A stretch of DNA of 64,000 nucleotides from Agapanthus africanus (lineage: Eukaryota > Streptophyta > Magnoliopsida > Asparagales > Amaryllidaceae). The notes under the pieces are model-generated. The model ran no database searches and was not told the DNA's origin. It worked only from the letters and a program-made list of their open reading frames with translations. The position numbers and the translations under genes are program-made. The stretch is taken from positions 618,789,348-618,853,347 of the forward strand of contig CM057342.1 in the NCBI GenBank assembly GCA_030015575.1. Reading direction: 5' to 3'. Numbering within the stretch: position 1 is the stretch's first letter; the number at the start of each line of letters is the position of its first letter. Below are positions 21,684 to 33,289 of this stretch, piece by piece.

Positions 21684-24600
21684 TGTCACGACCCGCAGAG
21701 TACGGAACGTGACCGGCACTTAAGTTACGAAATGTCTCAAGACGTCCGTAAAATAAGTAAGCCGAAGCCCAGAAATCAAAACCCAATTAAAAATTAGAGT
21801 GGAGGAAAACCAATTTATTTAAGCACTTTATCCTATTAAACCACATCAAGTCCTTTTTAAAACAACTTTCCCTTTTTAAGAAAATCCCGGCAAAGTCTTC
21901 TTTGTAAAACAAGCCCCAAACGGGTACAAACATGAATATAAATGAATAATATGAATATGGCATCCCCAAGCGGGAGCTAGCTCTTCGCCTCAAGGCGGTC
22001 ACAAATCCCACGCAATAACAACGTGCACAAATAAGCATGAAGTACAAGTAAAACAACATGTCGACTCAAGAGAGATCGACCCCAAATAACATAAATCCAC
22101 AAGTCTCACAACCTCGTCTCTAGGTCAATATACAGTAATCCAAATAAACTGGTATAGCTGAAATAATAGTTGCAGATGGAGTACTCTAGATACAATGAAC
22201 ATAAATAAGGTGGTACAAAATGGCAACAACCCACCTATGAGCAAAAGCTTCGAGTCCAGGCAAAAAGAGCAAAAGAGGCAAAAGTATCCGCCGCTACAGT
22301 GCTGACGGAACGGACCTGCAGAAAAGCTGTGGCACAACGGGGGTGAGTTGCCAGCTCGTGAGTAATAAACAACATCTACTAAGGCTATCACATGCATGCA
22401 CACAAGTATCCTAGCATCCCTAAAACAGGTATGGCTATATGTACTAGCAGGTATGTATGCATCATCAGTGTACTAACAAGTATGTATGTCGCATGGATGT
22501 ACTAACAGGCATGTATGCCACATGAATATACTAACATGTATGTATGCTATATGAGTCAACTCAAGATCTCAACTTGTAAGTACAAGAACTATTCTTTCTT
22601 TGTTTGTGAAACTCTTTCCAAGTATCAGTATAATATCCAAGAAATCAACAAAATCCGTGTCCAGCAACGACACCTCAAACTGTCTCAATCTCATATATCC
22701 ATGTCAAGTATCTCTGGTCTCAGCCATCCGGCTGATCCATGTCAAATGTCCATATCTCAATCTAGCGGCCACGGTCGGTATCCTCTGGATATCCGCCGTG
22801 CCAAATGAAGTCACCGGTAGGTAATCCGTCCCCTGCCAGGCTCAATACCATCTCCTGCGATCTTCTTGCCCCGGGGTACCGTACCGGGCCCACCATGTAC
22901 CCGAGACGGTTCATCCACCTCCTCGAAACGGGTCTCGAAAACCACATCAAACTCATGGTAGACGACACTTTACATCACTAGAAAACCGCAACCTTTATAT
23001 TTTAAAAGATTATAAGTTTGAAATCTTGCGGCTTTCCCCCGAAATCCAGAAATATCATAAATCTCATGAAATCATCATGGGTGCATATGTCAATGATAAT
23101 GAATGCATATGATATCAATTTGCAATGTATGATTTATACTAGGCATGAGCAAATGATATAATGATGAATATGCACGAGAGTAGCAATTCTATGATTCCAT
23201 TTTAAAGATTTATGGCAATAGCACAGGTCTAAGCAATTCACATGTTTCAGATTAATGGTTATCTAGTGCCGTGACATGGCAATTACCATAGTGTGTGTGT
23301 GTACACATGAATAGTGCTCGTGCTGCATATAAAACCTGGTAATGGTGCATGTGTCCTACAAAATGAGTTTGCGTATATGGGTACATCATATAGATCCTAA
23401 CTGCAGCAAATATCATGCAAGAATTATTATTCTAATGTCATAAGTAAATGTTAAAGTTTACTAAATCTATCGGGCGACTTGCGTCATCCAAACGATCGTC
23501 CCCCGTAGATGTTAAATCTACTCACCCGTGATCCCACGCTAGGTGTGTCCGACCACCTGCTTTCCTTTCTCCGCGGCGCTTGAAGTCCCCGCCTGCGAAC
23601 CTAGAATTTATATAAAGCAACACATAAGCTAAGATATTGCAAAAACGCGGTATTAAAACCAAACCAAAAACTCGCGTCGCGAACTAAGCGCGCGCGTGAA
23701 CGAAGCATGTGTGTGTACACCAAAACCCAACGCGACACGCGGTGGCATATAGCGACACGCTATGATACATAGCAGACTAACTCGACACGTGTCGTACGTG
23801 TCGCGCAAGTCTCGCAACGCTAAAACTAGGTAACAAGCTCCAGATTTCATCTGGAACAAAAACAAGGGAAATAAACATGACCAAATACATCACCCAACCT
23901 ACAGACACTTACCTACCCAAAAACCAGGACAACCCTACCCTATTGGGCCGGCGGCAATGGGAGTCAGGCCGGCCCAAATCCGGCTACATGGGTCCAGGTT
24001 GCTACCCTAGGGTCCTAGTACAGTTCATATTCTAGAGTTTATGTTTGTTTACTTAAAATGTTAACCTAAGCACGGCATATTTCACATATCCAAGAAGGGC
24101 TTAGTTAAAGCACCAAGTGTGCACAAGGGGTATTTTAAGGAACTAGGTAGGTTAAACAGGAAACAAGTGATACCAACAGCATAACTTAGGGTAATCCTAA
24201 CTTTAAACACCCTAAAACTCTCTAGTCTCCAACAAAATTACCCAAGTTAGCATCAAAGTCCACCAAAACACAATAATATGGCTACACAACCCCAGATTTG
24301 GTCTCAGGTGAAAACCCAACAAGTAAACAATGCCACTCTAAGTAAAATGCCCACAGACCCCTACCTACACAAACACACACACTCATCTCACCAGGGGGCC
24401 GGCGTCGCCGGTCAGGCAAGAGGAGGCCGCCGGCCATCCTCCGGCAAGAGGGGCTCGGGTCCCACACAACACTCCAGAAAACCCTGCATACTAATCTAAT
24501 CTTGTTTGCTAATCTAGAGAAAGTACCCTATAATAACAGATCCTAATATCTTGAAAAGGTGACAAAAATCGTATTTTAAGGTTTCACTTTAAGCAATTTA

Positions 24601-25796
24601 AGGTTATCTATCTAATTTTAACGACACTACTATGCTAACACAGACTAACTAACACCTAAAAGGGTTTATTAAGCTATAATTACTCTAATTTAACTAGATC
24701 TAATATCACAACACAAATCTAGTACTAAAACTCCATTAAAACACTAACTAGCTAAACAAACACACAATCTAAGCAACATGGAAAGAGTTTAGAAGTTATA
24801 CCCCCTAGGAACCTCACAAACGAGGAGAAGGAGAAGAAGAGGAAGGAGAGTTGCTGCAGTGCTGCAGCTGTTGATGAAATGTGCTGATGCAGTTGCCGTT
24901 GTTGCTGAAATGTGCCGATGCAGTTGCTGTTGTTGCTGAAATGTACTGATGCAGATGCAAGTTTGTGGTGTTGTGTTGATGTAGTTGTGTTGGTGTTGTG
25001 TTGGGCTGATGTGGTGTGGTGTTGGGGCTGATGTCGTGTAGCCGGTGTGTGTTGTGTTGGGCTGATGATGTTGCTGCCTCAGCTGATGCTGCTGGTGCTG
25101 AAATAGAGCTAAAGTTGTGGCTATTTTTGTGGCAGAAGCAAGGTTATTTGAAGATGATTGTGTGTGTGAGTTTATGAAGTGGGCTGTGGTTGCAGCTGAT
25201 GTTAAATCAGGGGCTGGGTTGGCTGAAACAGCTGCTGTTGCAGCAGTTGATGTGCTGTTTTGGCTGAAGCTGAGACTGTTTTGTGGTGTTTTGGTGCTGA
25301 ATTGTGGCTGAAATGATGATAATTGGGCTGATGTGAGTGTGTGAGTGAGAGGTGTGAGTATGAGGAGACATGCAAAAAGGTTTGAGTTGAAATGGTGTGA
25401 CACAACCTTAAACCATCATTCTCCCTTACACAAACCAAAAGCTATCATGACAACCATCACATCTCTCTCTCTCTCTCTCTCTCACAACAAGCAAGTCAAC
25501 CTACACCCTAAACACCCTTGGACAAAACCAAAAACCTTTAATTAAATCTAATTAGCCTAATCAAGTGTGTTAGACCACCATGGTTAACTTAAACATAGTT
25601 AACCCACATGCTCAATTATATGGCAAACCCTAGCCTTAACCCTAGTTATCTTGCACAAGTGTGTGCGGTTGAGGTAAAATTCTACTAAAATAACCATAAA
25701 ACCAGATAAATTATTAGAAACCCGTTTTGGTAAAATTTTCACCAAAAACCCCACATTAACACACAATTCCCATTAAACACTAACTCAGGTGTTACA
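21684..25796 (-). repeat. 5' LTR of the Tekay-type Gypsy
   Basis: TGTCACGACCC...GGTGTTACA on plus, i.e. TGTAACACC...GGGTCGTGACA in sense. The 4113 bp hold simple-sequence tracts: (GT)n near 23291, a GCTGATG/TTGTTGCTGAAATGT minisatellite-like tract at 24850-25300, and (CT)n at 25461-25485. The tract makes a 204-codon Gln/Thr/Ser-rich frame on the minus strand (24789-25403) that I do not treat as a gene. The partner LTR is missing. Confidence 0.85.
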
Positions 25797-26579
25797 CATG
25801 CGCAGAAAGCAGTCGTGGAAAAGGTTGTCTGCTAAGTTTCCCGAGTCAACCAGGATCCTGTGCACCTCGTATTGATGGACCCGAGCCGTGATCACCAGGG
25901 GGTCATTATGGGGCAGGGATATTCCGTGAAAGTCCCCGTCGTCAAAAGTGATCGGCTCGGTCTCCCTGGCCTTCTTCCTTGGCCGGTCGTCGACCCCCGC
26001 GGCTGGCGTGTGGTGCCGAGTCTCGTGGGCGCTCGATGTACTCCTCGCCGTCGTGACCATGAGTTTGGACGAGCTTTGGCTCCTTTCGGTGGGGTCCCTT
26101 ACGTTCCCTGGTGGGGATGTTTTCGAGCTGGCGTGGGGAGTCTTGTGTGCGCGATCCCGTCGAGAGAGGGGGTGCCGGTCATGCCCGCGAGCAGGCGAGC
26201 TGACCGCGCACCGCTTTGGAAGGGACAGGGGTGCGACGAGACTCGGGGCGAAACTCTCTGGCCTAAGACCTTGGAGCCAAACTTAGTGGTTCCCACCGGG
26301 TTTTCGAGCACGCTAGCCCGAGAAAGCCGCGGTCGCCAGTGCCGATGCAGATGGAGCCTTCTCTTTCCCGTGGGGGTCCTGACCCCGAGGCGGGGGAGCG
26401 ACGACTTGGTGGTCTCGTCCCGCCGTTTGGACGTGGATCGGCACCCCCACAATAGACGTGAGTTGGTCTATCCGGCCGGAGAGGGCGTTGATGGCATTCG
26501 GCAGAGGAGGCTCGTCTGTGCCTCCGTTGAGAGGGAGGCGACGGTTGGCATTTGGATCGTCTTGATGATCGCTCGCCAT
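25797..26579 (-). pseudogene. Tat Gypsy gag ends and protease start
   Basis: It starts at the ATG at 26579 (MASDHQDDPNANRRLP; INALSGRIDQLTSIVGV). After a frameshift it passes via RHWRPRLSRASVLENPVG into the arginine/proline-rich region (NIPTRERKGPHRKEPK, near 26130-26060), then DPLVITARVHQYEVHRILVD at 25900-25840, where LVDSGN carries the protease catalytic Asp-Ser-Gly. It is cut after HDCFLRM at 25797 by the Tekay LTR. Only about 780 bp separate gag start from protease. The conserved capsid domain of Tat gag is not visible, so gag is internally deleted. Confidence 0.8.
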
Positions 26580-26628
26580 TAGAGTGAGATTGGGAGGAGA
26601 ACTTTTGTTTTTGTGGAATCAGAGTTTT

Positions 26629-26644
26629 CCCACAGACGGCGCCA
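26629..26644 (-). promoter_or_regulatory. Primer-binding site of the Tat Gypsy
   Basis: TGGCGCCGTCTGTGGG on the minus strand, two bases from the LTR boundary. The first nine bases match the TGGCGCCGT site used by many Tat/Athila elements (tRNA-Asp type, from memory). Confidence 0.6.
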
Positions 26645-26646
26645 GC

Positions 26647-27425
26647 TGATGGAGGGTGGAATCTCCTTCAGATGTTGCTTCCCGTTGATCTGCTGATAGC
26701 GGCGATGAGTGGCTGGGATTTGATCTGGAGACAGACTCCTGAAGCGTATGGATCTTAATGGGTTTGGAGTTGTTGAGCCGAGCTATCTGCAAGGAAGTCC
26801 CGGGATGGTTGGACCACCGAGGACCCTCCGACGATCAAGTTAGTGGGGTAATCCGAGCAGAGCAACGGCTTAGTGGATTAGAATTGGCTTACCTTGACCG
26901 TCTGAAAGAGGGGTTTAAATAGCGGTGGCAGCAGGTGCAGTAGGCGTGAGAATTACGCCGGCCGTTACGTTCCCGACGTCATGTCCGCGTGATGAGCGGG
27001 ACCTCCCATTAATGGCGAGACTTGCTCGTTAATGAGGGATCGTGGTGGCATGGAACGTGGGATGTGACCGGCGGAGATCTCGCCCATAGCGAGATTCGCG
27101 GGATGGTGGTTACGCCTGCAAGCGGTGCTGTTGGTCGATTGATGGACCGAGGAAGATGGCCTCGGCGGGAGAGCTCGCGGACGGGCGGGAGAGCTCGCGG
27201 ACGAGCGGGAGAGCCGAGGCCTCTTGTTTTTGCGGTAGCTCGGGAATGAGCTGTAAGGCCGAGAAGGCCTATTGTGCTGGGGCTCGGATGCGAGCCAGCG
27301 CCTGCTCGGTAGGATGAGCATAGGGGTGGTTTGGTCGGCAGCTGTAGGTCCTTTCTTGTATTCTCTGGGACACGTCATCTGCCACGTGTCATGATCTGGG
27401 AGAACACCGATATCGAGCCCCATCA
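26647..27425 (-). repeat. 5' LTR of the Tat Gypsy
   Basis: In sense it starts TGATGGGGCTCGATATC and ends CACCCTCCATCA, 779 bp, with short matching inverted ends (TGATGG/CCATCA). A TATA box (CTATTTAAAC, 26913-26922, minus) lies in the right place, and CAAGGTAAGC at about 26889-26898 could be a splice donor in R. The outer boundary at 27425 rests on these ends alone, since the partner LTR is outside the window. Confidence 0.6.
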
Positions 27426-29246
27426 CTTTGTTTATTGAGAGAAACATGTTAGGGTTTTTTTGGTTGATGAATGGTAATCATTGAGAATTTTTCCAATGAA
27501 ATTGAGATCTGTGTACTTAGAGGAGTTTTGAGGATCAATCGGCTGCGATCGATCCCCGTCTTATTCGACCGTCGACGAAAACCCTTCGGCTATGGTCGGA
27601 GTTTCTTTATTGGTTGCGGTCAATCGTCATCGACATCATCATAGCAAATCCAACATCAACCATACAAATCTGAAGCAAAGTCGTATCAACAATCATCAAG
27701 ATGCAGGTTTAAAAAGCAAAGAAATTTATTCGGTTTCCAAGCGCGGTCAACGAAAACATACAAGAAGGCTCAGAAGAAAAGTATAGTTATTTTGACCGAA
27801 CATCAATATATTTGGAATCATCTTAATGGGCTGCTTGTGTCCAACAGTGAGCATACAAAGGTATGAATCAATTTATATTGGATTAGGCTCACTTCCGGTG
27901 AGCGGCTCAAAATCATGCTTTTATAACCAAAACATATTTTGAAGTGTGTTCTATAGATTATTTGGATAATATAAACCATGGTTTTTTTAACCAAGATTTA
28001 ACAAAAAAATTTATAAAAAATTTACCCTTGCCCTTTCAGTTTAAAAAAAAATTAAAAAAAGATGGCCCATCCTTTCCTTCCACCGCTCGCCACTCCTTCG
28101 AACGGGAAGTGGTCAAGCGTTGAGCGGCGCCCATCGCAGCGGTCGCTCCCCGAACGCCCCCACCCTGAGTAGCTCGGTTATTAATTGCTCCCATGAAAGA
28201 GAAGATAGGAATTAATATGAACCTCTCTTCAGATATTTTGCTTAGTTTCCATAAAATATAGTATTTGAGATTCTTGAGAAGATTGTTTAGACGATTTACA
28301 TTCCAAGAATAAGGTGATATTATTGATATTTAACTGTGGACATTTAGACCCACATTTTTATATCATTTATCATTTGCGGTTATTGAATATCAGATCTCAA
28401 TTCGTGTGATCGCATTTTTTATCGCTTGACTGTATTATCATTTTGCATCCGCACACACGTAACCCACACCCATAATAGCCCTCCCTATCTCAAGGAGCAG
28501 ACCCACCTCCGACATATGCTAACTGGTTATTTCTTGTAAATGTGATGTACCACAGGGGACTATTATGCAAAGTGCAATTTATAAAATAAACAATTAAATA
28601 AATAATAATAAAATATAAAAAAGAAAAAGGTAGCTCTCCTTGTCTCTTCACGAGATGGTGCGCCCCCACTTTACTCTTTCTTTAATAAATTAAAGTTGGC
28701 GACGTATCACGAGAGCAGTCTTTAATGAATATATTAGAGATCCTGTTGGTTCAATTTTCCATCAACTTATCACTAATTAATTGAAGAATTAACATCGAAA
28801 TCAAACTTGGTGCTGTAAAGGATCAATGCAAATGTTCCCCTACCGTGGATATTAATGGCAAAATTCAAAACAAAGAGACTTTTAATATTAGTAATTAGTA
28901 ACAACTTTTAATGAGGCTCACATAGGTCAATGGCAAAGCTCATTCAACTTTTACGTTTGAACGTTCCGTTCCTGAGGTCAATGGGTGAGCTAAGCAGTCA
29001 AAAGACATGTCATAGGATCTTTTCCTAACCTCCGGTAACTTAAGCTGATTGGATTTTATGCACATTCCCATACATAGGTATATATATTAGAATGGGATCA
29101 ATGTGGCTGAGGTAGACCTCTGCTGATTAGTTGAGATATATAGACCCGATTTTTGTGTAAGAATGTCTATCTGAATTAACCTATGAGGTCCGGGGCTTAT
29201 GTTTTACGAAAATTGGGCCTGTATCCCTCAGCTAATTAGCTGAAGT
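27426..29246. other. Unassigned region between Tat Gypsy and CACTA1
   Basis: I see no recognisable protein, LTR, terminal inverted repeat or RNA gene. The sequence is AT-rich from about 28000, with short homopolymers. The longest open frame (64 codons at 27592) has no recognisable content. This may be older unique or decayed DNA into which the neighbours inserted. Confidence 0.5.
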
Positions 29247-29261
29247 ATACACTACTACGAA

Positions 29262-29850
29262 TAAGGGTTGCCCCTACGGATTTATCGGTAGGGGCAACCC
29301 ACTGCCCCTACGGATATATACGTAGGGGCGAAAAAAGACCCCGTAGATGCAAAGGCCGCAGGTGCAAGTTGAGGCCCTGAACGTGCCCCTACGGACAAAT
29401 TTAAGCCCCTACGGATATATCAGTAGGTGTTAGAGCCCCTACGGAGTACCCCGTAGGGGTAATAAAATCATATATGTAATTTTTTTTTTTGAATATATTG
29501 TATATACCTACGGATATACCCGTAGGTCCCTTTTAGATCCCTACGGATATATCCGTAGGGGATATAAAGTAGTTCCTACGGTTAAGTCCGTAGGGGCTTA
29601 TCCCAACACCCTGGACTGATATCAGGTGGGAAAATATCAGGAAACCTGATATTTTCCCCTACGGATAAATTCGTAGGGGATAAACACTGGCCCCTACGGA
29701 CATATCCGTAGGGACAACCCCAACACCCTGCACTGATATCAGGTGGGAAAATATCAGGTTTCCTGATAGTTTGCCCCTACGGATATACCCGTAGGGTTAG
29801 TGTATGTACCTGCGGCTTAATCCGTAGGTACATATTGTCTGTACTTTTTT
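29262..29850. repeat. Left subterminal palindrome array of CACTA1
   Basis: About a dozen copies of CCCCTACGGATATATCCGTAGGGG-type palindromes (arms CCCTACGGA/TCCGTAGGG, variable centre). A partly duplicated segment includes CTGATATCAGGTGGGAAAAT at about 29616 and 29732. In CACTA elements such motifs bind TnpA-type protein (family knowledge). The left array is several times longer than the right one. Confidence 0.88.
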
Positions 29851-30083
29851 TTTAAAAATGGGCTGCCAGATTTTTTGCCGTCCTGTGCACAATACTATAT
29901 ACATCAATCAAATCATATATTGCAGTATTCATAATCACATCTCACGCATATATATAATATACAAAAGAAACCCAAAAACTGAATATGATATAAATACAAA
30001 CCAATATCAATATCGTTTCAAAATGTAGTACAATGTGATATAAATAAATACATGTTTCAAAAAATAAGAACCAAAAAGCTACC

Positions 30084-33000
30084 CTAGTTCGGTCCAGCTC
30101 CACCTCCGAATAACGTTCGAATAACGCGCGCCTGCTCCTCGGTAAATACACTCTCCAATGCTACATATAAGGGAGTCTGAGCGGCATGTGGAGCTGGCGA
30201 TGTGGTCTGCGCAGCCGCCGTCGAGGTAGTCGCTTGCGGAGCCGCGGCTGCGGGAGTCTGAGTGGGCGGTGGAGCTACAGGAGCTGTTTGCGGAACCGCA
30301 GCCGATGTAGTGGCTTGCGGAGCCGCAGCCGAAGGAGATGCATGTGGAGGCTCGGCCGATCTACCCTGTCGCGTCTGGACATAACGTGTGTAAGAAGCGT
30401 GTAAGAACTGTGTATTATTCGAATTCGTTTCATTATTAAGTTATTTCGAAACCCTGTTTGGATATCTAGTTTGGAAAAGCGTTGTTTATTTTAATTACAT
30501 ATGTATGTATGATTAATCAGACTTAAGTCTAAAACCAAATAAGCTCAACCTACGTACTAATTATGGATATGTTGATATGTATATAATATGAAATGATATT
30601 TTACTATAAAGTAGTATACATACCAGCATCTCCTTCAACTCCTGAACGGTGGCCCTCAAGCTATCCAGTTCCTGATGGACATGCCGGCCACTGGAGACGG
30701 AGGAAGTAACCGCCGGGGTGGAGTCCAACCTCATATGGGCCCTGCTAGGGCCCAATCCCCGGCCTCTCTCCCAACCTCCGTGGTGCCCTCCGTGTGCGGC
30801 GTCCAGAACTGGGGTCAGCAGCCTCGGATCGTTCTGTCCGGTAAAATCGATCCCCGAGGCCTGGGCCTGCTCAACCACCCGCTCCTACACCCACATTAAG
30901 CAGTAAAGTATAAGTATAAAATTTAAACTTGAACCTTCCAAAACTAAAATTTCAAATTTGGGTAGAAAAAATATTAACACTTACGCAGTACTCCTGGGTA
31001 GCGACGTCGGGACATCGAAGCTCGCCCGTGGCGGGATCTGTCGAGGTGCCGTGGACGGCAAGATATGCGGACAGCACGCTCGGTGTACCACCTGACGCCA
31101 CGGTCCGAGATGTCTGCAATATTAGAAAGTAACTCTTAATATTAGAAATATTAGAGAATAACTCTTAATATTGCAGAATATTAGAGAATAACTCTTAATT
31201 TACCGATAACTCCATGGCTCGAGTAATGTTCCTCGAGCCACCTGTGTAAGTGGGGCGACCCCTCTTCGCCGACTTCCTGTTCTCCGTATTCTGAGCGGCC
31301 TGTTTCTGCACAACGCATTAACATTTAGTTTTCTAATTAAGAAACACAAAGAAATAAATTATATCATAAATAATGAATTAAATTTAAAATACATACTTGT
31401 TTGCGTTCGGAGTCGAAATAAGCGCACAATAGAGGCCATGTCTCTACGTCGACTCTCGCAAACGCCGGAGTAGATAGGAGGGCCGCTCTCTCTGCCTCGG
31501 GGGTCGCTATCCACAGGGAGTAGCAGTCGGCCTTCAGCTCATTCCTGTTGTATCGGACCTTGGCCTGCATGTTCTTCATCAGGCCATTGTACAGAGCATG
31601 AAGGTCGAGCACCCTCCCCGAGTGATCAGGGTCGGCTACAGGCTGAAAATCGTAATCCAACTGAAAATACAAAAAAAAATATTGTTATTAGATTGCAAGT
31701 GTTAATAATAAATATATTGGATAGATCAAATGAAAATATATATTAATACATACCCGAGCCTGTTCAAAGAATAGGGCGAATGAGCGCTGGTGCTGCTCGC
31801 CCCACTCAACGTGAAGTGGATAGTTCTTCACGATCCGGCTCTCGTCCCCCAAATACCGGCCGAACCTCTCGGCATGAGGACCGGTATAGCGATAGTCAAG
31901 GGTAAAAAATAGGGGGAATGCTGCCTCCCCCCTAGCTCTATTAGGCCTCAGCCTATGGGACTGATTCGGGCCTCGAGTCCCCCTCTGGGGATGGAGAGGC
32001 CCTGCGTCTGCACGAAATATCAAGACAATCAATAATAAGACAAAGTTGTATTAAGAAATCAAGGTTAAACAAAAATTCAAGTGTGATATATACCTCCGGT
32101 GAATAACGCACGAGCCTGGGCCCGAGCAGCAGCACGAGCGGGACGATAGTTCCTCCGGTGAGGAACAACCGGGGTCCCGGACCCGGACGCATCCCCTCCA
32201 ACTATAAAATAAACATCGACGCTAAATCTCCATGAAGTTCATATTCATTCTATAGAGCATATGTAAAATAAATAAATATTTTAAATTTATTCATACTAAC
32301 CTGCAGACGATGCGGAGGGTACGGAAGCGGCAGGAGTGGCCCCTGTGGAAGGTGTGGACGCACCACCTATAATTAGACAATTAAAAATAGATTTTATAAG
32401 TAATTGCAAAAAGAATGTGTAGATCAATAATATAACGTTCTAAATCAATATGCATGAACTATAGGACATATAAACATACCCGCAGGTGCGGTGGTGTCAC
32501 CACCTACAGCTAGACAATAATAAAAATTGCTAAGTAAGAGCAAAAGGAATGTGTATATTTATGATATAGCATTCTAAATAAATATACATACACTATATGA
32601 TATATAAACATACCTGGAGGAGCGGGGGTGGCCTCTGTCCCAGATGTGGACGCAGGACCAACAACTAGACAATTAAAAATAGATTTGATAAGTAATTGCA
32701 AAAAGAATGTGTAGATCAATAATATAACGTTCTAAATCAATATGCATGCACTATAGGACATATAAATATACCCGCAGGTGCGGTGGTGTCACCACCTACA
32801 GCTAGACAATAATAAAAATTGCTAAGTAAGAGCAAAAGGAATGTGTATATTTATGATATAGCATTCTAAATCAATATACATACACTATATGATATATAAA
32901 CATACCTGGAGGAGCGGGGGTGGCCTCTGTCCCAGATGTGGACGCAGGACCAACAACTAGACAATCAAACATTGACAATATAAGTAATTTTGACATAAAC

Positions 33001-33227
33001 AGGCATGAATATCTGTAATATTAAATTGAAAATGGATATGCGTGCAGTATACCTGGAGGTGTGGCAAAATCCACACGGAAGGAGGCATCCGAAGGGGTCT
33101 CCGATCTGGGTGCAAGACCGGCCCTCTGAAGCTCCCTACGGAGCTCTCCGGGCGGCAGAACCGCTCTGCCTCTGCCTCTGCCTCTGCCGCGGCTGGAGCT
33201 CCTGCCGCCCCTCGCTGCTCCCGACAT
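30084..33227 (-). CDS. TnpA-like CACTA accessory protein (Transposase_24 type), 13 exons, intact
   Basis: I assembled this from splice sites on the minus strand. Exons: 33227-33053, 32956-32906, 32801-32772, 32664-32614, 32509-32480, 32366-32301, 32201-32094, 32007-31754, 31660-31397, 31305-31204, 31113-30985, 30884-30624, 30374-30084. The sum is 1812 nt, exactly 604 codons including TAG, with no stop, and every intron is GT-AG. The start is MSGAARGGRSSSRGRGRGRG; an upstream in-frame ATG at 33263 is possible. The middle (FTLDYRYTGPHAERFGRYLG to RPTYTGGSRNITRAMEL) fits the plant Ptta/En/Spm Transposase_24 family. Near the end QELDSLRATVQELKEML may be a short coiled coil, before an Ala/Pro/Gln/Thr-rich tail. 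The protein probably binds the subterminal palindromes. It follows TnpD on the same strand, and CACTA2 has the same exon series. Confidence 0.8.
32371..32954 (-). repeat. 292-bp tandem duplication carrying two mini-exons
   Basis: Unit 1 is 32371-32662 and unit 2 is 32663-32954, nearly identical. Each holds a 30-nt exon (AVGGDTTAPA) and a 51-nt exon (VVGPASTSGTEATPAPP) plus introns. Exons are bounded by phase-1 introns on both sides, so the duplication adds 27 residues without breaking the frame. CACTA2 has only one copy of each exon (63279-63329 and 63436-63465). Confidence 0.9.
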
Positions 33228-33289
33228 CGTCATCCAATCTAGATAAACGGTTCGTGGACGCATTAGACAATCATTAAAAGTATTGACTA

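Larger units (their letters stand above)
18503..25796 (-). mobile_element. Tekay-type Gypsy chromovirus, 3' part deleted
   Basis: A 4.1-kb LTR (21684-25796), primer site, gag, protease, RT and most of RNase H are present on the minus strand. The rest of RNase H, integrase, chromodomain and 3' LTR are missing, because the sequence jumps to Copia D at 18502 and then to the Tat protease. Its LTR end at 25796 (TGTAACACC on the coding strand) abuts Tat protease, so the Tekay had inserted there. The assignment rests on the RT/protease wording and on the LTR length typical of Tekay/Del. Confidence 0.85.

Noticed and set aside
24789-25403. 204-codon Gln/Thr/Ser-rich frame with a hydrophobic start resembling a secreted protein
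   Set aside because: It lies entirely inside the Tekay LTR and is generated by a GCTGATG/TTGCTG simple-repeat tract; composition is that of a repeat and there is no supporting context.
25860-26582. 240-codon plus-strand frame opposite Tat gag/protease
   Set aside because: Antisense shadow in GC-rich sequence; the minus strand carries the recognisable gag start and protease.
29262-29850. Regularly recurring palindromes reminiscent of a CRISPR array
   Set aside because: Spacers are neither uniform in length nor unique, the host is a plant, and the motif sits at the ends of a CACTA element where such arrays are expected.
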